Shown here piece after piece: positions 41,569 to 49,891 of a stretch of 64,000 nt of DNA (position 1 is its first letter; each line of letters begins with the position of its first letter). Where the stretch lies: the NCBI GenBank assembly GCA_947491755.1, contig CANLKV010000001.1, positions 868,001 through 932,000 on the forward strand. The letters run 5' to 3'. Position numbers and translations under genes: made by a program. Below the pieces are notes generated by a model. That model ran no database searches. It saw only the letters and a program-made list of their open reading frames with translations, and was not told the origin of the DNA. The DNA comes from an uncultured Nonlabens sp. (GTDB lineage: Bacteria > Bacteroidota > Bacteroidia > Flavobacteriales > Flavobacteriaceae).

Positions 41569-42384
41569 ATGAAAATAGCTATACAAGGTATAAAAGGTTC
41601 TTACCACCATCAGGCAGCCAGTTTGCTGTATGGTGATATGGAGTTGCTGGAATGCAGCACGTTTGACCAGTTAGCAAAAGCTGTGGCTACCGGCAGTGCC
41701 AACTGCGCAGTAATGGCTATAGGCAACTCCATTGCTGGCAGTATTTTACCCAATTATAATTTGATTGCAGATTATAATTTGTCCATTACCGGCGAGGTGT
41801 ATCTTAATATTCAACACCAGCTAGTAGCTCTACCAGGGCAATCTCTAGATGATATTGTAGAGGTGCAATCACACCCTATGGCATTATTGCAGTGCAAGCC
41901 GTTTTTTAGAGATCATCCTATAATAAAACTAGTAGAAACGGATGACACAGCGGCCGCGGCTCATCGCATCCATAAAGAAATGAAAACGGGAGTTGCAGCG
42001 ATCGCCTCGAGGGTAGCAGCGCAATTGTATGATCTGGAAATTATTGCCAGCGACATACAAGAGGTAAAGAATAATACCACAAGATTTGTGGTGGTTGAAC
42101 CTCATGCTTATCAAACGAGTGGAGAGCCTAACAAGGCAACCATTAATTTTATAAGCAGTCACGAGCCTGGAACGCTGGCTAGGATCCTGACCATTTTTGG
42201 CGCATTACGCATCAATTTAACAAAGATCCAGTCCATACCTATTGTAGAACAACCATTCTTATTTTCATTTGTTGCCGACCTAGAGTTTGACCAGCTCGAT
42301 CACTTTTTAAAAGCTAAACAACAAATACAACCATACCTAAAGGAGTTGACGGTATTAGGAATTTATAAAAGCGCCACACTATGA
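41569..42384 (+). CDS. pheA: Prephenate dehydratase
   Basis: A 271-residue monofunctional enzyme converting prephenate to phenylpyruvate. It begins MKIAIQGIKGSYHHQAA, has the catalytic TRF motif (NTTRFVVV, near 165) and a C-terminal ACT domain starting SHEPGTLARILTIFG. The ACT motif usually written ESRP reads QSIP here, which is frequent in Bacteroidota; Phe feedback may differ from E. coli. There is no fused chorismate mutase, which is supplied by the DAHP synthase fusion in the same operon. Overlaps the aminotransferase by four bases (ATGA). Confidence 0.93.
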   Translation: MKIAIQGIKGSYHHQAASLLYGDMELLECSTFDQLAKAVATGSANCAVMAIGNSIAGSILPNYNLIADYNLSITGEVYLNIQHQLVALPGQSLDDIVEVQSHPMALLQCKPFFRDHPIIKLVETDDTAAAAHRIHKEMKTGVAAIASRVAAQLYDLEIIASDIQEVKNNTTRFVVVEPHAYQTSGEPNKATINFISSHEPGTLARILTIFGALRINLTKIQSIPIVEQPFLFSFVADLEFDQLDHFLKAKQQIQPYLKELTVLGIYKSATL

Positions 42385-43544
42385 TACAAACGGCACATAG
42401 ACTGGAGACAATCCAGGAATATTACTTTGCTACAAAATTGCGAGAGGTACGTTCCTTACTTGCAGCTGGCCACCCTATAATTAACGCTGGTATAGGCAGT
42501 CCTGATCTTGCTCCACCAGATCATGTGATACCCGCTTTAATTCATGCCATGCAAGATGAGAAAGCAAATAGCTATCAAAGCTATATGGGGTTGCCAGAAT
42601 TGAGGGAAGCGATGGCTTCATTTTATAAACGATATTACAAGGTAATCCTAGACCCAGAAAAACAGATCATACCACTGATGGGTAGCAAGGAGGGGATTTC
42701 ACATATTTCACTGGCCTTTTTAAATCCAGGGGACGGTGTGCTTATTCCAGACCCTGGCTATCCTACCTATGCAAGTGCTACTAAATTATGTGAGGCTAGA
42801 GCATTGCCTTACCAATTAAATGCTGCCAGCGGCTGGATGCCAGATCTAGAGGCTTTGCATCAAATGGATTTGTCTGGCGTCAAGTTGATGTGGGTAAATT
42901 ATCCTAATATGCCTACAGGGGCTGCGGGAGATAAGGAGCTTTTTAAAGGCCTGGTGCAATTTGCTAAACAGAAAAACATTTTATTAATCAATGATAATCC
43001 ATACAGTTGTGTGGGCTATCCAGAAAAATTGAGCATCCATCAAATCAATGGCAGTATGGATGTAGCCTTAGAGCTCAACTCCATAAGCAAAACCTTTAAT
43101 ATGGCTGGCTGGCGTGTGGGCATGATGACTGGAAGGGAAGATTTGCTACAGCAAGTATTAAAGGTCAAAACAAATATGGACAGTGGGATGTTTTATGGGA
43201 CACAGAAGGGAGCCGTTGCGGCCCTAAATACAGAAGCATCATGGTTAGAAAAACAAGATGAAATATATGAATCCCGCAGGAAGTTAATGTTGCAGGTAAT
43301 CCACGGGTTAGGATTGCAGCCCATAGAACAATCAGGAGGATTATTTATATGGTGTGCTTTACCAGCGGCACTTAAAGATGATAAAAATTTTGTTGATCGT
43401 TTATTGCACGACCATCATATTTTTATCGCTCCTGGAAGCATTTTTGGCAGTCAGGGAGCTGGATACGTGCGTTTCTCGCTGTGTGTAAAGGAAGCAGATA
43501 TAAAGTCTATGATCCATCGAGTATCTAAAAAAGCGATCGCATGA
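42381..43544 (+). CDS. Aromatic or broad-specificity class I aminotransferase
   Basis: A 387-residue PLP enzyme of fold type I. Conserved parts are NAGIGSPDLAPPDHV, YQSYMGLPELREAM, the PLP-binding NDNPYSC and the Schiff-base Lys in NSISKTFNMAGWRVG (near 236). Sitting between pheA and tyrA, it most likely transaminates phenylpyruvate and hydroxyphenylpyruvate to Phe and Tyr. Specificity is inferred from the operon. ATGA overlaps on both sides. Confidence 0.88.
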   Translation: MIQTAHRLETIQEYYFATKLREVRSLLAAGHPIINAGIGSPDLAPPDHVIPALIHAMQDEKANSYQSYMGLPELREAMASFYKRYYKVILDPEKQIIPLMGSKEGISHISLAFLNPGDGVLIPDPGYPTYASATKLCEARALPYQLNAASGWMPDLEALHQMDLSGVKLMWVNYPNMPTGAAGDKELFKGLVQFAKQKNILLINDNPYSCVGYPEKLSIHQINGSMDVALELNSISKTFNMAGWRVGMMTGREDLLQQVLKVKTNMDSGMFYGTQKGAVAALNTEASWLEKQDEIYESRRKLMLQVIHGLGLQPIEQSGGLFIWCALPAALKDDKNFVDRLLHDHHIFIAPGSIFGSQGAGYVRFSLCVKEADIKSMIHRVSKKAIA

Positions 43545-44401
43545 AAAACATTTTTCTGATTGGTACAGGCCTTATAGGAGGGTCGATGTTGCTGGACCTG
43601 CGAGAACACATGGTAGAAGCAACATTTCATGGGATTGATAAGGAAGAGGAAAATGCCCAGCAAGCAGTAAAAAACGGCATAATAGACAGAGTAGCATCTC
43701 TCAAAGAGTTGAAGCAGGCAGACCTATTGATCATTTCAATTCCCGTTGATGCCACACTAGATTTATTGCCGGAAGTACTGGATCTGGTTGCAGACCATAC
43801 GCTGGTCATCGATGTAGGATCTACAAAGGAAGCGATCTGTGCTACTGTTGCTAATCATAAAAAAAGACATCAGTTTCTTGCGGCGCATCCCATTGCTGGG
43901 ACAGAATTTTCAGGACCTAATGCAGCTTTGAAAAATTTATTTCAATCAAAAACAATGATTGTATGCGAGGTAGAAAAAACCGCGTTCCAATTACAAGAGC
44001 AAGCAAAAAACATATTTGATCATCTAGGGGTGCGTGTGCGCTACATGACGCCTGCCGCTCACGACCGGCATATCGCATTTGTGAGTCACTTGTCGCATAT
44101 ATCAAGTTTTATGTTAGGTAAAACCGTGATTCAAGAAGAAGCAAACGAACGCGATATTTTTGATCTTGCGGGCAGTGGTTTTGAGAGTACAGTGCGACTA
44201 GCAAAAAGTTCTCCAGCCATGTGGACACCTATCTTTGCACAGAATAAAAAGCATGTGCTGGACTCGTTAGATGGTTATATTTTGAATTTAAAACGCTTTC
44301 GCGAAAGCGTAAAAAACGACGATCACGCTGCCATATTTAATGATATGGAGCAAACCAATAGAATAAAAACAATATTAAACGGAATACAAAATGGAAAATA
44401 A
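43541..44401 (+). CDS. tyrA: Prephenate dehydrogenase
   Basis: A 286-residue NAD-dependent enzyme forming 4-hydroxyphenylpyruvate for tyrosine. It starts MKNIFLIGTGLIGGSMLLDL (Rossmann loop), has DVGSTKEAI, AAHPIAGTEFSGP and HDRHIAFVSHLSH with the catalytic His. No ACT or chorismate mutase domain is fused. A palindrome copy codes KRFRESV near residue 254. It overlaps the DAHP synthase gene by 11 bases. Confidence 0.93.
   Translation: MKNIFLIGTGLIGGSMLLDLREHMVEATFHGIDKEEENAQQAVKNGIIDRVASLKELKQADLLIISIPVDATLDLLPEVLDLVADHTLVIDVGSTKEAICATVANHKKRHQFLAAHPIAGTEFSGPNAALKNLFQSKTMIVCEVEKTAFQLQEQAKNIFDHLGVRVRYMTPAAHDRHIAFVSHLSHISSFMLGKTVIQEEANERDIFDLAGSGFESTVRLAKSSPAMWTPIFAQNKKHVLDSLDGYILNLKRFRESVKNDDHAAIFNDMEQTNRIKTILNGIQNGK
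44294..44309. repeat. 16-bp palindrome, perfect copy, inside tyrA
   Basis: Perfect copy with symmetric AAACGC...GCGT flanks, read RFRES near the C-terminus of TyrA. Confidence 0.9.
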
Positions 44402-45473
44402 TAAAGAACATAGAGCCTGGTTAGATAAACACAACCTAGAGCACCCGCTGGTCATTGCGGGCCCATGTAGTGCAGAGACTGAAGAGCAAGTGCTTAAAAT
44501 CGCACATGAGCTTAAAGAGAGTGATACCACCTACTTGCGCGCAGGTATCTGGAAGCCACGTACGCGTCCCGGTAATTTTGAAGGGGTAGGAGCGATAGGA
44601 TTGAAATGGTTGCAACGGGCAAAAAAAGAAACCGGACTGCTTACAGCTACTGAGGTTGCAAACAAAGCCCACGTGGACCTGGCATTAGAACATGATATAG
44701 ATCTTTTATGGATAGGGGCTCGATCTACAGTAAGCCCATTTATAGTACAAGAGATTGCAGATGCTTTAAAAGGAACTGATAAAGTGGTGCTGGTAAAAAA
44801 TCCAGTCAACCCAGACCTGGCTTTGTGGATAGGAGCATTGGAACGTATGCACACAGCAAATATTAAAAATCTAGGGGTCATCCATAGAGGGTTTTCTACC
44901 TATGATAAATCAAAGTACCGCAACAATCCAGAGTGGCAAATCGCTGTAGATTTTCAAACCAGATTTCCTGATATACCACTTATTTGCGACCCATCTCATA
45001 TCACGGGAAAACGAGATATGATCCTGGAAGTATCCCAAACAGCACTGGATCTTAATTATGACGGTTTGATGATAGAAACACATTATGATCCAGATAATGC
45101 GTGGAGCGATGCCGCACAACAAGTGACTCCATCCAGTCTTATACAAATTACAAAAGACTTGCGCATACGTAAAGAAATGGATGACGAGGCAGGATATCAA
45201 TCAAAATTGAGTCAACTGCGTGCACAGATAGACGTGATTGATAATGCATTAATTGAGACCATGGGCAAACGCATGAAAACAGCAGATGCCATAGGAGCGC
45301 TTAAAAAAACTAGAAATGTTGCAGTGCTGCAATCAAAACGCTGGAATGAGATTTTGGGCAAGATGATTCTAGAAGGAGAGGAACATGGATTGAGTGAAGA
45401 ATTTATTTTGAGAGTGTTTAAAGCTATTCATCAGGAATCCATCAATCATCAGGAAAAGGTGATCAATAGTTAG
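44391..45473 (+). CDS. aroF: Bifunctional DAHP synthase (type I beta) / chorismate mutase
   Basis: A 360-residue fusion. Residues 1 to about 260 are a type I-beta 3-deoxy-7-phosphoheptulonate synthase: PLVIAGPCSAETEEQ, RAGIWKPRTRPGNFEG, DPSHITGKRDM and IETHYDPDNAWSDA. Residues about 270-355 are an AroQ-type chorismate mutase (QLRAQIDVIDNALIETMGKR, then helices to the end). It therefore makes the first intermediate of the shikimate pathway and turns chorismate to prephenate for the neighbours. The mutase domain often acts as a feedback sensor in this fusion. It is the last of the four core genes in the attenuated operon. Confidence 0.94.
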   Translation: MENNKEHRAWLDKHNLEHPLVIAGPCSAETEEQVLKIAHELKESDTTYLRAGIWKPRTRPGNFEGVGAIGLKWLQRAKKETGLLTATEVANKAHVDLALEHDIDLLWIGARSTVSPFIVQEIADALKGTDKVVLVKNPVNPDLALWIGALERMHTANIKNLGVIHRGFSTYDKSKYRNNPEWQIAVDFQTRFPDIPLICDPSHITGKRDMILEVSQTALDLNYDGLMIETHYDPDNAWSDAAQQVTPSSLIQITKDLRIRKEMDDEAGYQSKLSQLRAQIDVIDNALIETMGKRMKTADAIGALKKTRNVAVLQSKRWNEILGKMILEGEEHGLSEEFILRVFKAIHQESINHQEKVINS

Positions 45474-45631
45474 TTATAAAAAAATAATATTGTGTGATCA
45501 TTTTATGGACCGCATGCAACAATACATTTTGTCCAGGCACAAGATGGTGATGTATCTATTGAAATAATGTCAAGTGATCGCTACCATTTAAAATCTTAAT
45601 TTTACGAAATGGAACTTACTGAAAAACATTC

Positions 45632-46636
45632 ATGACTGGCGTTGTATACAGATCTACAGGTAGCTGGTATCAAGTAAAAGGCGCCGATGGTACTTTTTAT
45701 TCATGCCGCATAAAAGGAAAATTCCGATTGAAAGGAATCAAAAGTACCAATCCAGTAGCTGTAGGGGATCATGTTGAGTTTGAAATTGAAAAAATAGGGG
45801 ATGAAGAGATAGGGATTATTAATGAAATACATGATCGCGATAATTATATCGTCCGTAAGTCTGTCAATTTATCTAAGCAAACTCATATTATTGCTGCAAA
45901 TGTCGATCAGGTATTCTTATTGATAACATTAAACAACCCACCCACTTTTACCTCCTTTATTGACCGGGTACTTGTTACGGCACAAGCCTATCAAATTCCT
46001 GCGGTGTTGCTATTTAATAAAATTGATAGTTATAATGACGATCAAGATCAAGTAAGTATTGATCCAATAACTGGAGAAGAGATGTTGACCATGACCCAAC
46101 TGGATCAAGTAAGAATGCTTATGCACATGTATAAAACTATAGGTTACCAGTGCATTGCTATAAGTGCAGAGACTGGTAAAAATGTGGAGAAAGTAAAGGA
46201 AAAGATGAAGGGTAAAACCAGCATGTTTGCTGGCCATAGCGGTGCTGGTAAGAGCACACTGGCAAATGCTATACAGCCAGGTCTAGATTTAAAAACAAAA
46301 AAGATATCTGATCAACACAGCCAGGGGCAACATACCACAACATTTGCAGAGATGTTTGATCTAGAGTTTGATGCTCGATTAATTGACACACCAGGGATCA
46401 AAGGGTTTGGCGTGGTAGATATGGATCAAGAAGAAATAGGGGGTTATTTTCCAGAGTTTGCAATACATCAACAAGAGTGTAAGTTCAATAACTGTTTACA
46501 TCTAGAGGAGCCCAAATGTGCTGTGAAAAAAGCAGTAGAAAACGGAGCGATTTTTTTAAGCCGTTACGAAAGCTATGTTCAAATAGTCAATGGTGATGAA
46601 GATAACTATCGACAGGACAAACATGCAGTGACATGA
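45632..46636 (+). CDS. rsgA: Small ribosomal subunit biogenesis GTPase RsgA
   Basis: A 334-residue circularly permuted GTPase that assists 30S maturation. The permuted order is visible: an OB-fold, then the G4 motif FNKID (near 130), G1 GHSGAGKSTL (near 201), G3 DTPGIKGF, and a C-terminal zinc knuckle CKFNNCLHLEEPKC (near 288-301). A 158-base gap separates it from the previous operon, so it may have its own promoter. It overlaps dtd by four bases (ATGA). Confidence 0.95.
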   Translation: MTGVVYRSTGSWYQVKGADGTFYSCRIKGKFRLKGIKSTNPVAVGDHVEFEIEKIGDEEIGIINEIHDRDNYIVRKSVNLSKQTHIIAANVDQVFLLITLNNPPTFTSFIDRVLVTAQAYQIPAVLLFNKIDSYNDDQDQVSIDPITGEEMLTMTQLDQVRMLMHMYKTIGYQCIAISAETGKNVEKVKEKMKGKTSMFAGHSGAGKSTLANAIQPGLDLKTKKISDQHSQGQHTTTFAEMFDLEFDARLIDTPGIKGFGVVDMDQEEIGGYFPEFAIHQQECKFNNCLHLEEPKCAVKKAVENGAIFLSRYESYVQIVNGDEDNYRQDKHAVT

Positions 46637-47082
46637 GAGTAGTAGTACAGCGCGTTAACAGCGCGAGCGTTAGCATCGATGGGCGTGTAAATGGTCAGAT
46701 CAATAAGGGGTTGCTGGTTTTATTGGGAATCACCCAGGACGACGGTCAGGAAGATATCGACTATCTGGTGCGAAAGATTTGTGGGTTGAGAATATTTGCC
46801 GATGGTGACGGCACCATGAATTTGAGTGTGGAAGATGTGGATGGCGATATTTTGGTCGTCTCTCAATTTACATTGTATGCAGAAACTAAGAAGGGAAATA
46901 GGCCCAGTTACATCAATGCTGCTAGACCACAAGCGGCAGAGGGTCTCTATAAAGATTTTGTGAACGCGCTTTCGCGTAAGCGAAACAAGCCTACACCTAC
47001 TGGAATTTTTGGTGCAGACATGCAGGTGAGCTTGATCAATGATGGGCCGGTAACTATAATTATAGACAGCAAGGAAAGGTAA
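46633..47082 (+). CDS. dtd: D-aminoacyl-tRNA deacylase
   Basis: A 149-residue DTD enzyme that removes D-amino acids from tRNA. Hallmarks are the SQFTL motif (SQFTLYAETKKGNRPSY, near 78) and NDGPVTIIID (the cis-Pro GP motif near 137). A palindrome variant codes LSRKRNK near residue 115. Overlap of four bases with rsgA shows co-transcription. Confidence 0.94.
   Translation: MRVVVQRVNSASVSIDGRVNGQINKGLLVLLGITQDDGQEDIDYLVRKICGLRIFADGDGTMNLSVEDVDGDILVVSQFTLYAETKKGNRPSYINAARPQAAEGLYKDFVNALSRKRNKPTPTGIFGADMQVSLINDGPVTIIIDSKER
46967..46982. repeat. Palindrome variant inside dtd
   Basis: CGCTTTCGCGTAAGCG, one mismatch from the repeat, read LSRKR in the host protein. Confidence 0.8.
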
Positions 47083-47092
47083 AAAACAAATT

Positions 47093-47419
47093 ATGTCACT
47101 CAAACAATCTCAAGAACAAGTAGATCAATGGATCAAAAACCACGGCGTTCGCTATTTTAACGAGCTTACAAACATGGCCCAACTTACAGAAGAAGTAGGC
47201 GAGGTGGCTCGTATCATCGCAAGGCGATATGGTGAGCAAAGTGAGAAGGAAAGCGATAAAAATAAAGATCTAGGTGAGGAGCTAGCAGATGTTATGTTTG
47301 TTGTATTATGCCTTGCTAACCAGACAGGTACAGATCTAGAGGCCGCATTTGCAAAGAAACTAGATCTTAAAACTAAACGAGATCACGACCGTCATCACAA
47401 TAACGATAAGCTCAAGTGA
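47093..47419 (+). CDS. MazG-like nucleotide pyrophosphohydrolase
   Basis: A 108-residue all-helical protein of the MazG/dCTPase superfamily: MAQLTEEVGEVARIIA (metal-binding EEVGE) and LGEELADVMFVVLCLAN (second metal site EELAD). It hydrolyses a nucleoside triphosphate to monophosphate, probably for nucleotide-pool cleaning. It starts ten bases after dtd and its stop overlaps the GTG start of aroA. Confidence 0.88.
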   Translation: MSLKQSQEQVDQWIKNHGVRYFNELTNMAQLTEEVGEVARIIARRYGEQSEKESDKNKDLGEELADVMFVVLCLANQTGTDLEAAFAKKLDLKTKRDHDRHHNNDKLK

Positions 47420-48675
47420 TCACAATCCTTATGAATTTATTGTTACGAGCTCAAGGCAGCAAGCATGCTACTGGGTCACATATTGAGATTACAGGATCAA
47501 AAAGCGAAAGCAATCGATTGTTAATTTTACAACAGCAGTTTGCAAACCTTACCATTCGCAATTTATCTAACAGTGATGATACACACCACTTACAAAATGC
47601 ATTAAAGAGTAAAGAGCGCGTACTAGATATAGGTCATGCGGGCACAGCAATGCGCTTTTTGACGGCCTACCTAGCCAACCAGCCTGGCCGCGAGGTTATT
47701 CTTACTGGTAGCGACCGTATGAAGCAGCGGCCCATAGGGATATTGGTAAATGCTTTACGTGATCTAGGTGCGCACATCCATTATGTCGAGAAAGAGGGCT
47801 ATCCGCCGTTAAAGATTTCTGGTAGATCATTACAGGGTGGCGAGGTAGATATGGATGCCGGTATTTCAAGTCAGTTCTTGAGTGCGCTACTGCTTATAGG
47901 GAGCCAGATGCAGGACGGGTTATGTTTGAAATTAAACGGCAATCTGACCTCTAGACCCTATCTGGAGATGACTACTCAACTGTTACAAAAAATAGGTCTT
48001 AAGGTAGATTTCACAGATCAACAGATAAATATTGAGCCACAACGACAAGTGGCAACGCAGCAAGTAACGGTAGAGTCGGACTGGAGCAGCGCCGGCTACT
48101 GGTACAGCTGGTGTGCATTGCAGCACACAGGTTATAAAATTACCCTGTCCTCATATCAAAAACAAAGCTTGCAAGGCGATGCACAGCTGGCCAAAATTTA
48201 CCAGGCACTAGGCGTTACAACAACTTTTATAGATCACAGTATTACGCTAGAAAAAGTGGCGCACTTTACACTTCCATCTCGTTTAAAATTTGATCTTACA
48301 GAACAGCCAGATCAGGCGCAAACTATTTTCGCCACCTGCATTGGTTTAGGTGTCAATTTGAACTTGACAGGTTTACATACCTTGCGAATTAAAGAGACAG
48401 ATCGTATTGAAGCAATGGCGGTAGAGGGAGCACGCTTCCGCGAAAGCGATATCACAACAACCCCTGATTCTATATCCATCACATTCCCACAGAACAGTCA
48501 TTTTTACAAGGCGGCAACAATCGACACCTATAATGACCATAGAATGGCACTAGCATTTGCACCCTTATGTTTGAAAATAGACCTGACAATCAACGATGCA
48601 GGTGTGGTTTCAAAAAGTTATGGTAGTTATTACGATGATTTGAGGACTGTAAAGGTCAACATAACAGAAATTTAA
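47416..48675 (+). CDS. aroA: 3-phosphoshikimate 1-carboxyvinyltransferase (EPSP synthase)
   Basis: A 419-residue EPSP synthase. GSKSESNRLLIL is the substrate-binding start (near 28), followed by LDIGHAGTAMRFLTAYLA, DGVDISSQFLSALLL-type sequence, and ETDRIEAMAVEGARF with DHRMALAFA at the end. The annotated start is a GTG overlapping the MazG stop (GTGA); an ATG at 47431 five codons later is an alternative. A palindrome variant codes ARFRESDI. It provides chorismate's precursor, linking this gene to the aromatic operon upstream. Confidence 0.92.
   Translation: MITILMNLLLRAQGSKHATGSHIEITGSKSESNRLLILQQQFANLTIRNLSNSDDTHHLQNALKSKERVLDIGHAGTAMRFLTAYLANQPGREVILTGSDRMKQRPIGILVNALRDLGAHIHYVEKEGYPPLKISGRSLQGGEVDMDAGISSQFLSALLLIGSQMQDGLCLKLNGNLTSRPYLEMTTQLLQKIGLKVDFTDQQINIEPQRQVATQQVTVESDWSSAGYWYSWCALQHTGYKITLSSYQKQSLQGDAQLAKIYQALGVTTTFIDHSITLEKVAHFTLPSRLKFDLTEQPDQAQTIFATCIGLGVNLNLTGLHTLRIKETDRIEAMAVEGARFRESDITTTPDSISITFPQNSHFYKAATIDTYNDHRMALAFAPLCLKIDLTINDAGVVSKSYGSYYDDLRTVKVNITEI
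48433..48448. repeat. Palindrome variant inside aroA
   Basis: CGCTTCCGCGAAAGCG, one mismatch from the repeat, read RFRES in EPSP synthase. Confidence 0.8.
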
Positions 48676-48687
48676 GTGCGTATTTAC

Positions 48688-48719
48688 TTGACAACGCCTA
48701 TTCCAGGATTGTATATTTG
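48688..48719 (+). promoter_or_regulatory. Promoter of queA
   Basis: TTG at 48688-48690, a 21-base spacer and an exact TAnnTTTG box (TATATTTG, 48712-48719). It lies 23 bases before the queA ATG. Confidence 0.65.
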
Positions 48720-48742
48720 CAAATTATAATTAAAGCAACTTA

Positions 48743-49795
48743 ATGAAGTTATCACAATTTGGTTACAAGCTCCCAGAAGAGCTTGTAGCACAGCATCCCA
48801 CAGAAAATAGAGACGAATCACGCCTGATGGTACTGCACAAAAGTACTGGCGAGATTGAGCACAAAATGTTTAAGGATGTACTGGATTATTTTGAGGAGAA
48901 AGATGTCTTTGTGATGAACGATACTAAGGTTTTTCCAGCCCGTCTGTATGGGAATAAAGAAAAAACCGGTGCGCGTATCGAGGTATTCTTGCTTAGAGAA
49001 TTAAACCCTACTACAAAATTATGGGATGTGCTGGTCGACCCGGCAAGAAAGATAAGAATAGGGAATAAACTTTACTTTGGTGAGGATGAGAGCCTGGTGG
49101 CAGAGGTTATCGATAACACCACCTCTAGAGGACGCACGCTGCGATTTTTGTATGATGGAACATACGAGGAATTCCGTAAACAATTGCGTGATCTAGGAGA
49201 GACGCCGCTGCCCAAAGAACTAGGTCGTGAGGTAGAAGAAGAAGATGAAGAGCGCTATCAAACAATTTATGCCTCTAATGAAGGTGCGGTTGCAGCGCCT
49301 ATTGCAGGCTTGCATTTTTCTAAGCACTTGTTAAAGCGTATGGAAATAAAAGGAGTTGATGTGACTAGTGTGACCATGCATATAGGTTTAGGAACCTTCT
49401 CGCCAGTAGAGGTAGAAGATCTTTCTAAGCATAAAATGGACAGCGAGCAGGCTTTTATATCTCAGGCCACCTGTGATATAGTCAACAAAGCGATTGACGA
49501 TAAACGTAGGATTTGTGCTGTAGGTACCACAACGATGCGCTCCCTAGAAAGCAGTGTGAGCAGTAACGGTCATTTAAATCCTTTTGATGGATGGACCAAC
49601 AAGTTCATTTTTCCAGAGTACGAATTTGCTATTGCAAATGCAATGATTACAAACTTTCACCATCCTAAATCCACGCTTATGATGCAGGCTGCAGCATTTG
49701 CAGGCTATGACTTTTTGAAAAAAGCATACGATGTAGCGATGAAAGAAAAATATAGATTTAGCACCTATGGTGACGCCATGTTAATCATCGATTGA
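48743..49795 (+). CDS. queA: S-adenosylmethionine:tRNA ribosyltransferase-isomerase
   Basis: A 350-residue enzyme of queuosine biosynthesis which transfers the ribosyl part of SAM to preQ1 in t[48 protein letters not shown] and [10 protein letters not shown] are diagnostic. It has its own promoter and a terminator directly after it, so it is a single-gene unit. It is a further SAM consumer in this window. Confidence 0.96.
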   Translation: MKLSQFGYKLPEELVAQHPTENRDESRLMVLHKSTGEIEHKMFKDVLDYFEEKDVFVMNDTKVFPARLYGNKEKTGARIEVFLLRELNPTTKLWDVLVDPARKIRIGNKLYFGEDESLVAEVIDNTTSRGRTLRFLYDGTYEEFRKQLRDLGETPLPKELGREVEEEDEERYQTIYASNEGAVAAPIAGLHFSKHLLKRMEIKGVDVTSVTMHIGLGTFSPVEVEDLSKHKMDSEQAFISQATCDIVNKAIDDKRRICAVGTTTMRSLESSVSSNGHLNPFDGWTNKFIFPEYEFAIANAMITNFHHPKSTLMMQAAAFAGYDFLKKAYDVAMKEKYRFSTYGDAMLIID

Positions 49796-49816
49796 TACGG
49801 GTCTAAAATTTGATAC

Positions 49817-49852
49817 AAGCCCTTTGATAAGATAATCAAAGGGCTTTTTTTA
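49817..49852 (+). terminator. Terminator after queA
   Basis: AAGCCCTTTGAT (49817-49828) pairs with ATCAAAGGGCTT (49834-49845), followed by a T run to 49851. It begins 22 bases after the queA stop. Confidence 0.92.
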
Positions 49853-49891
49853 TATCTTAATTGTATATTACCCTACCATACGACATCTACT

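Noticed and set aside
46720..47103. 127-codon minus-strand frame opposite dtd
   Set aside because: Antisense shadow of dtd, which has all its catalytic motifs.
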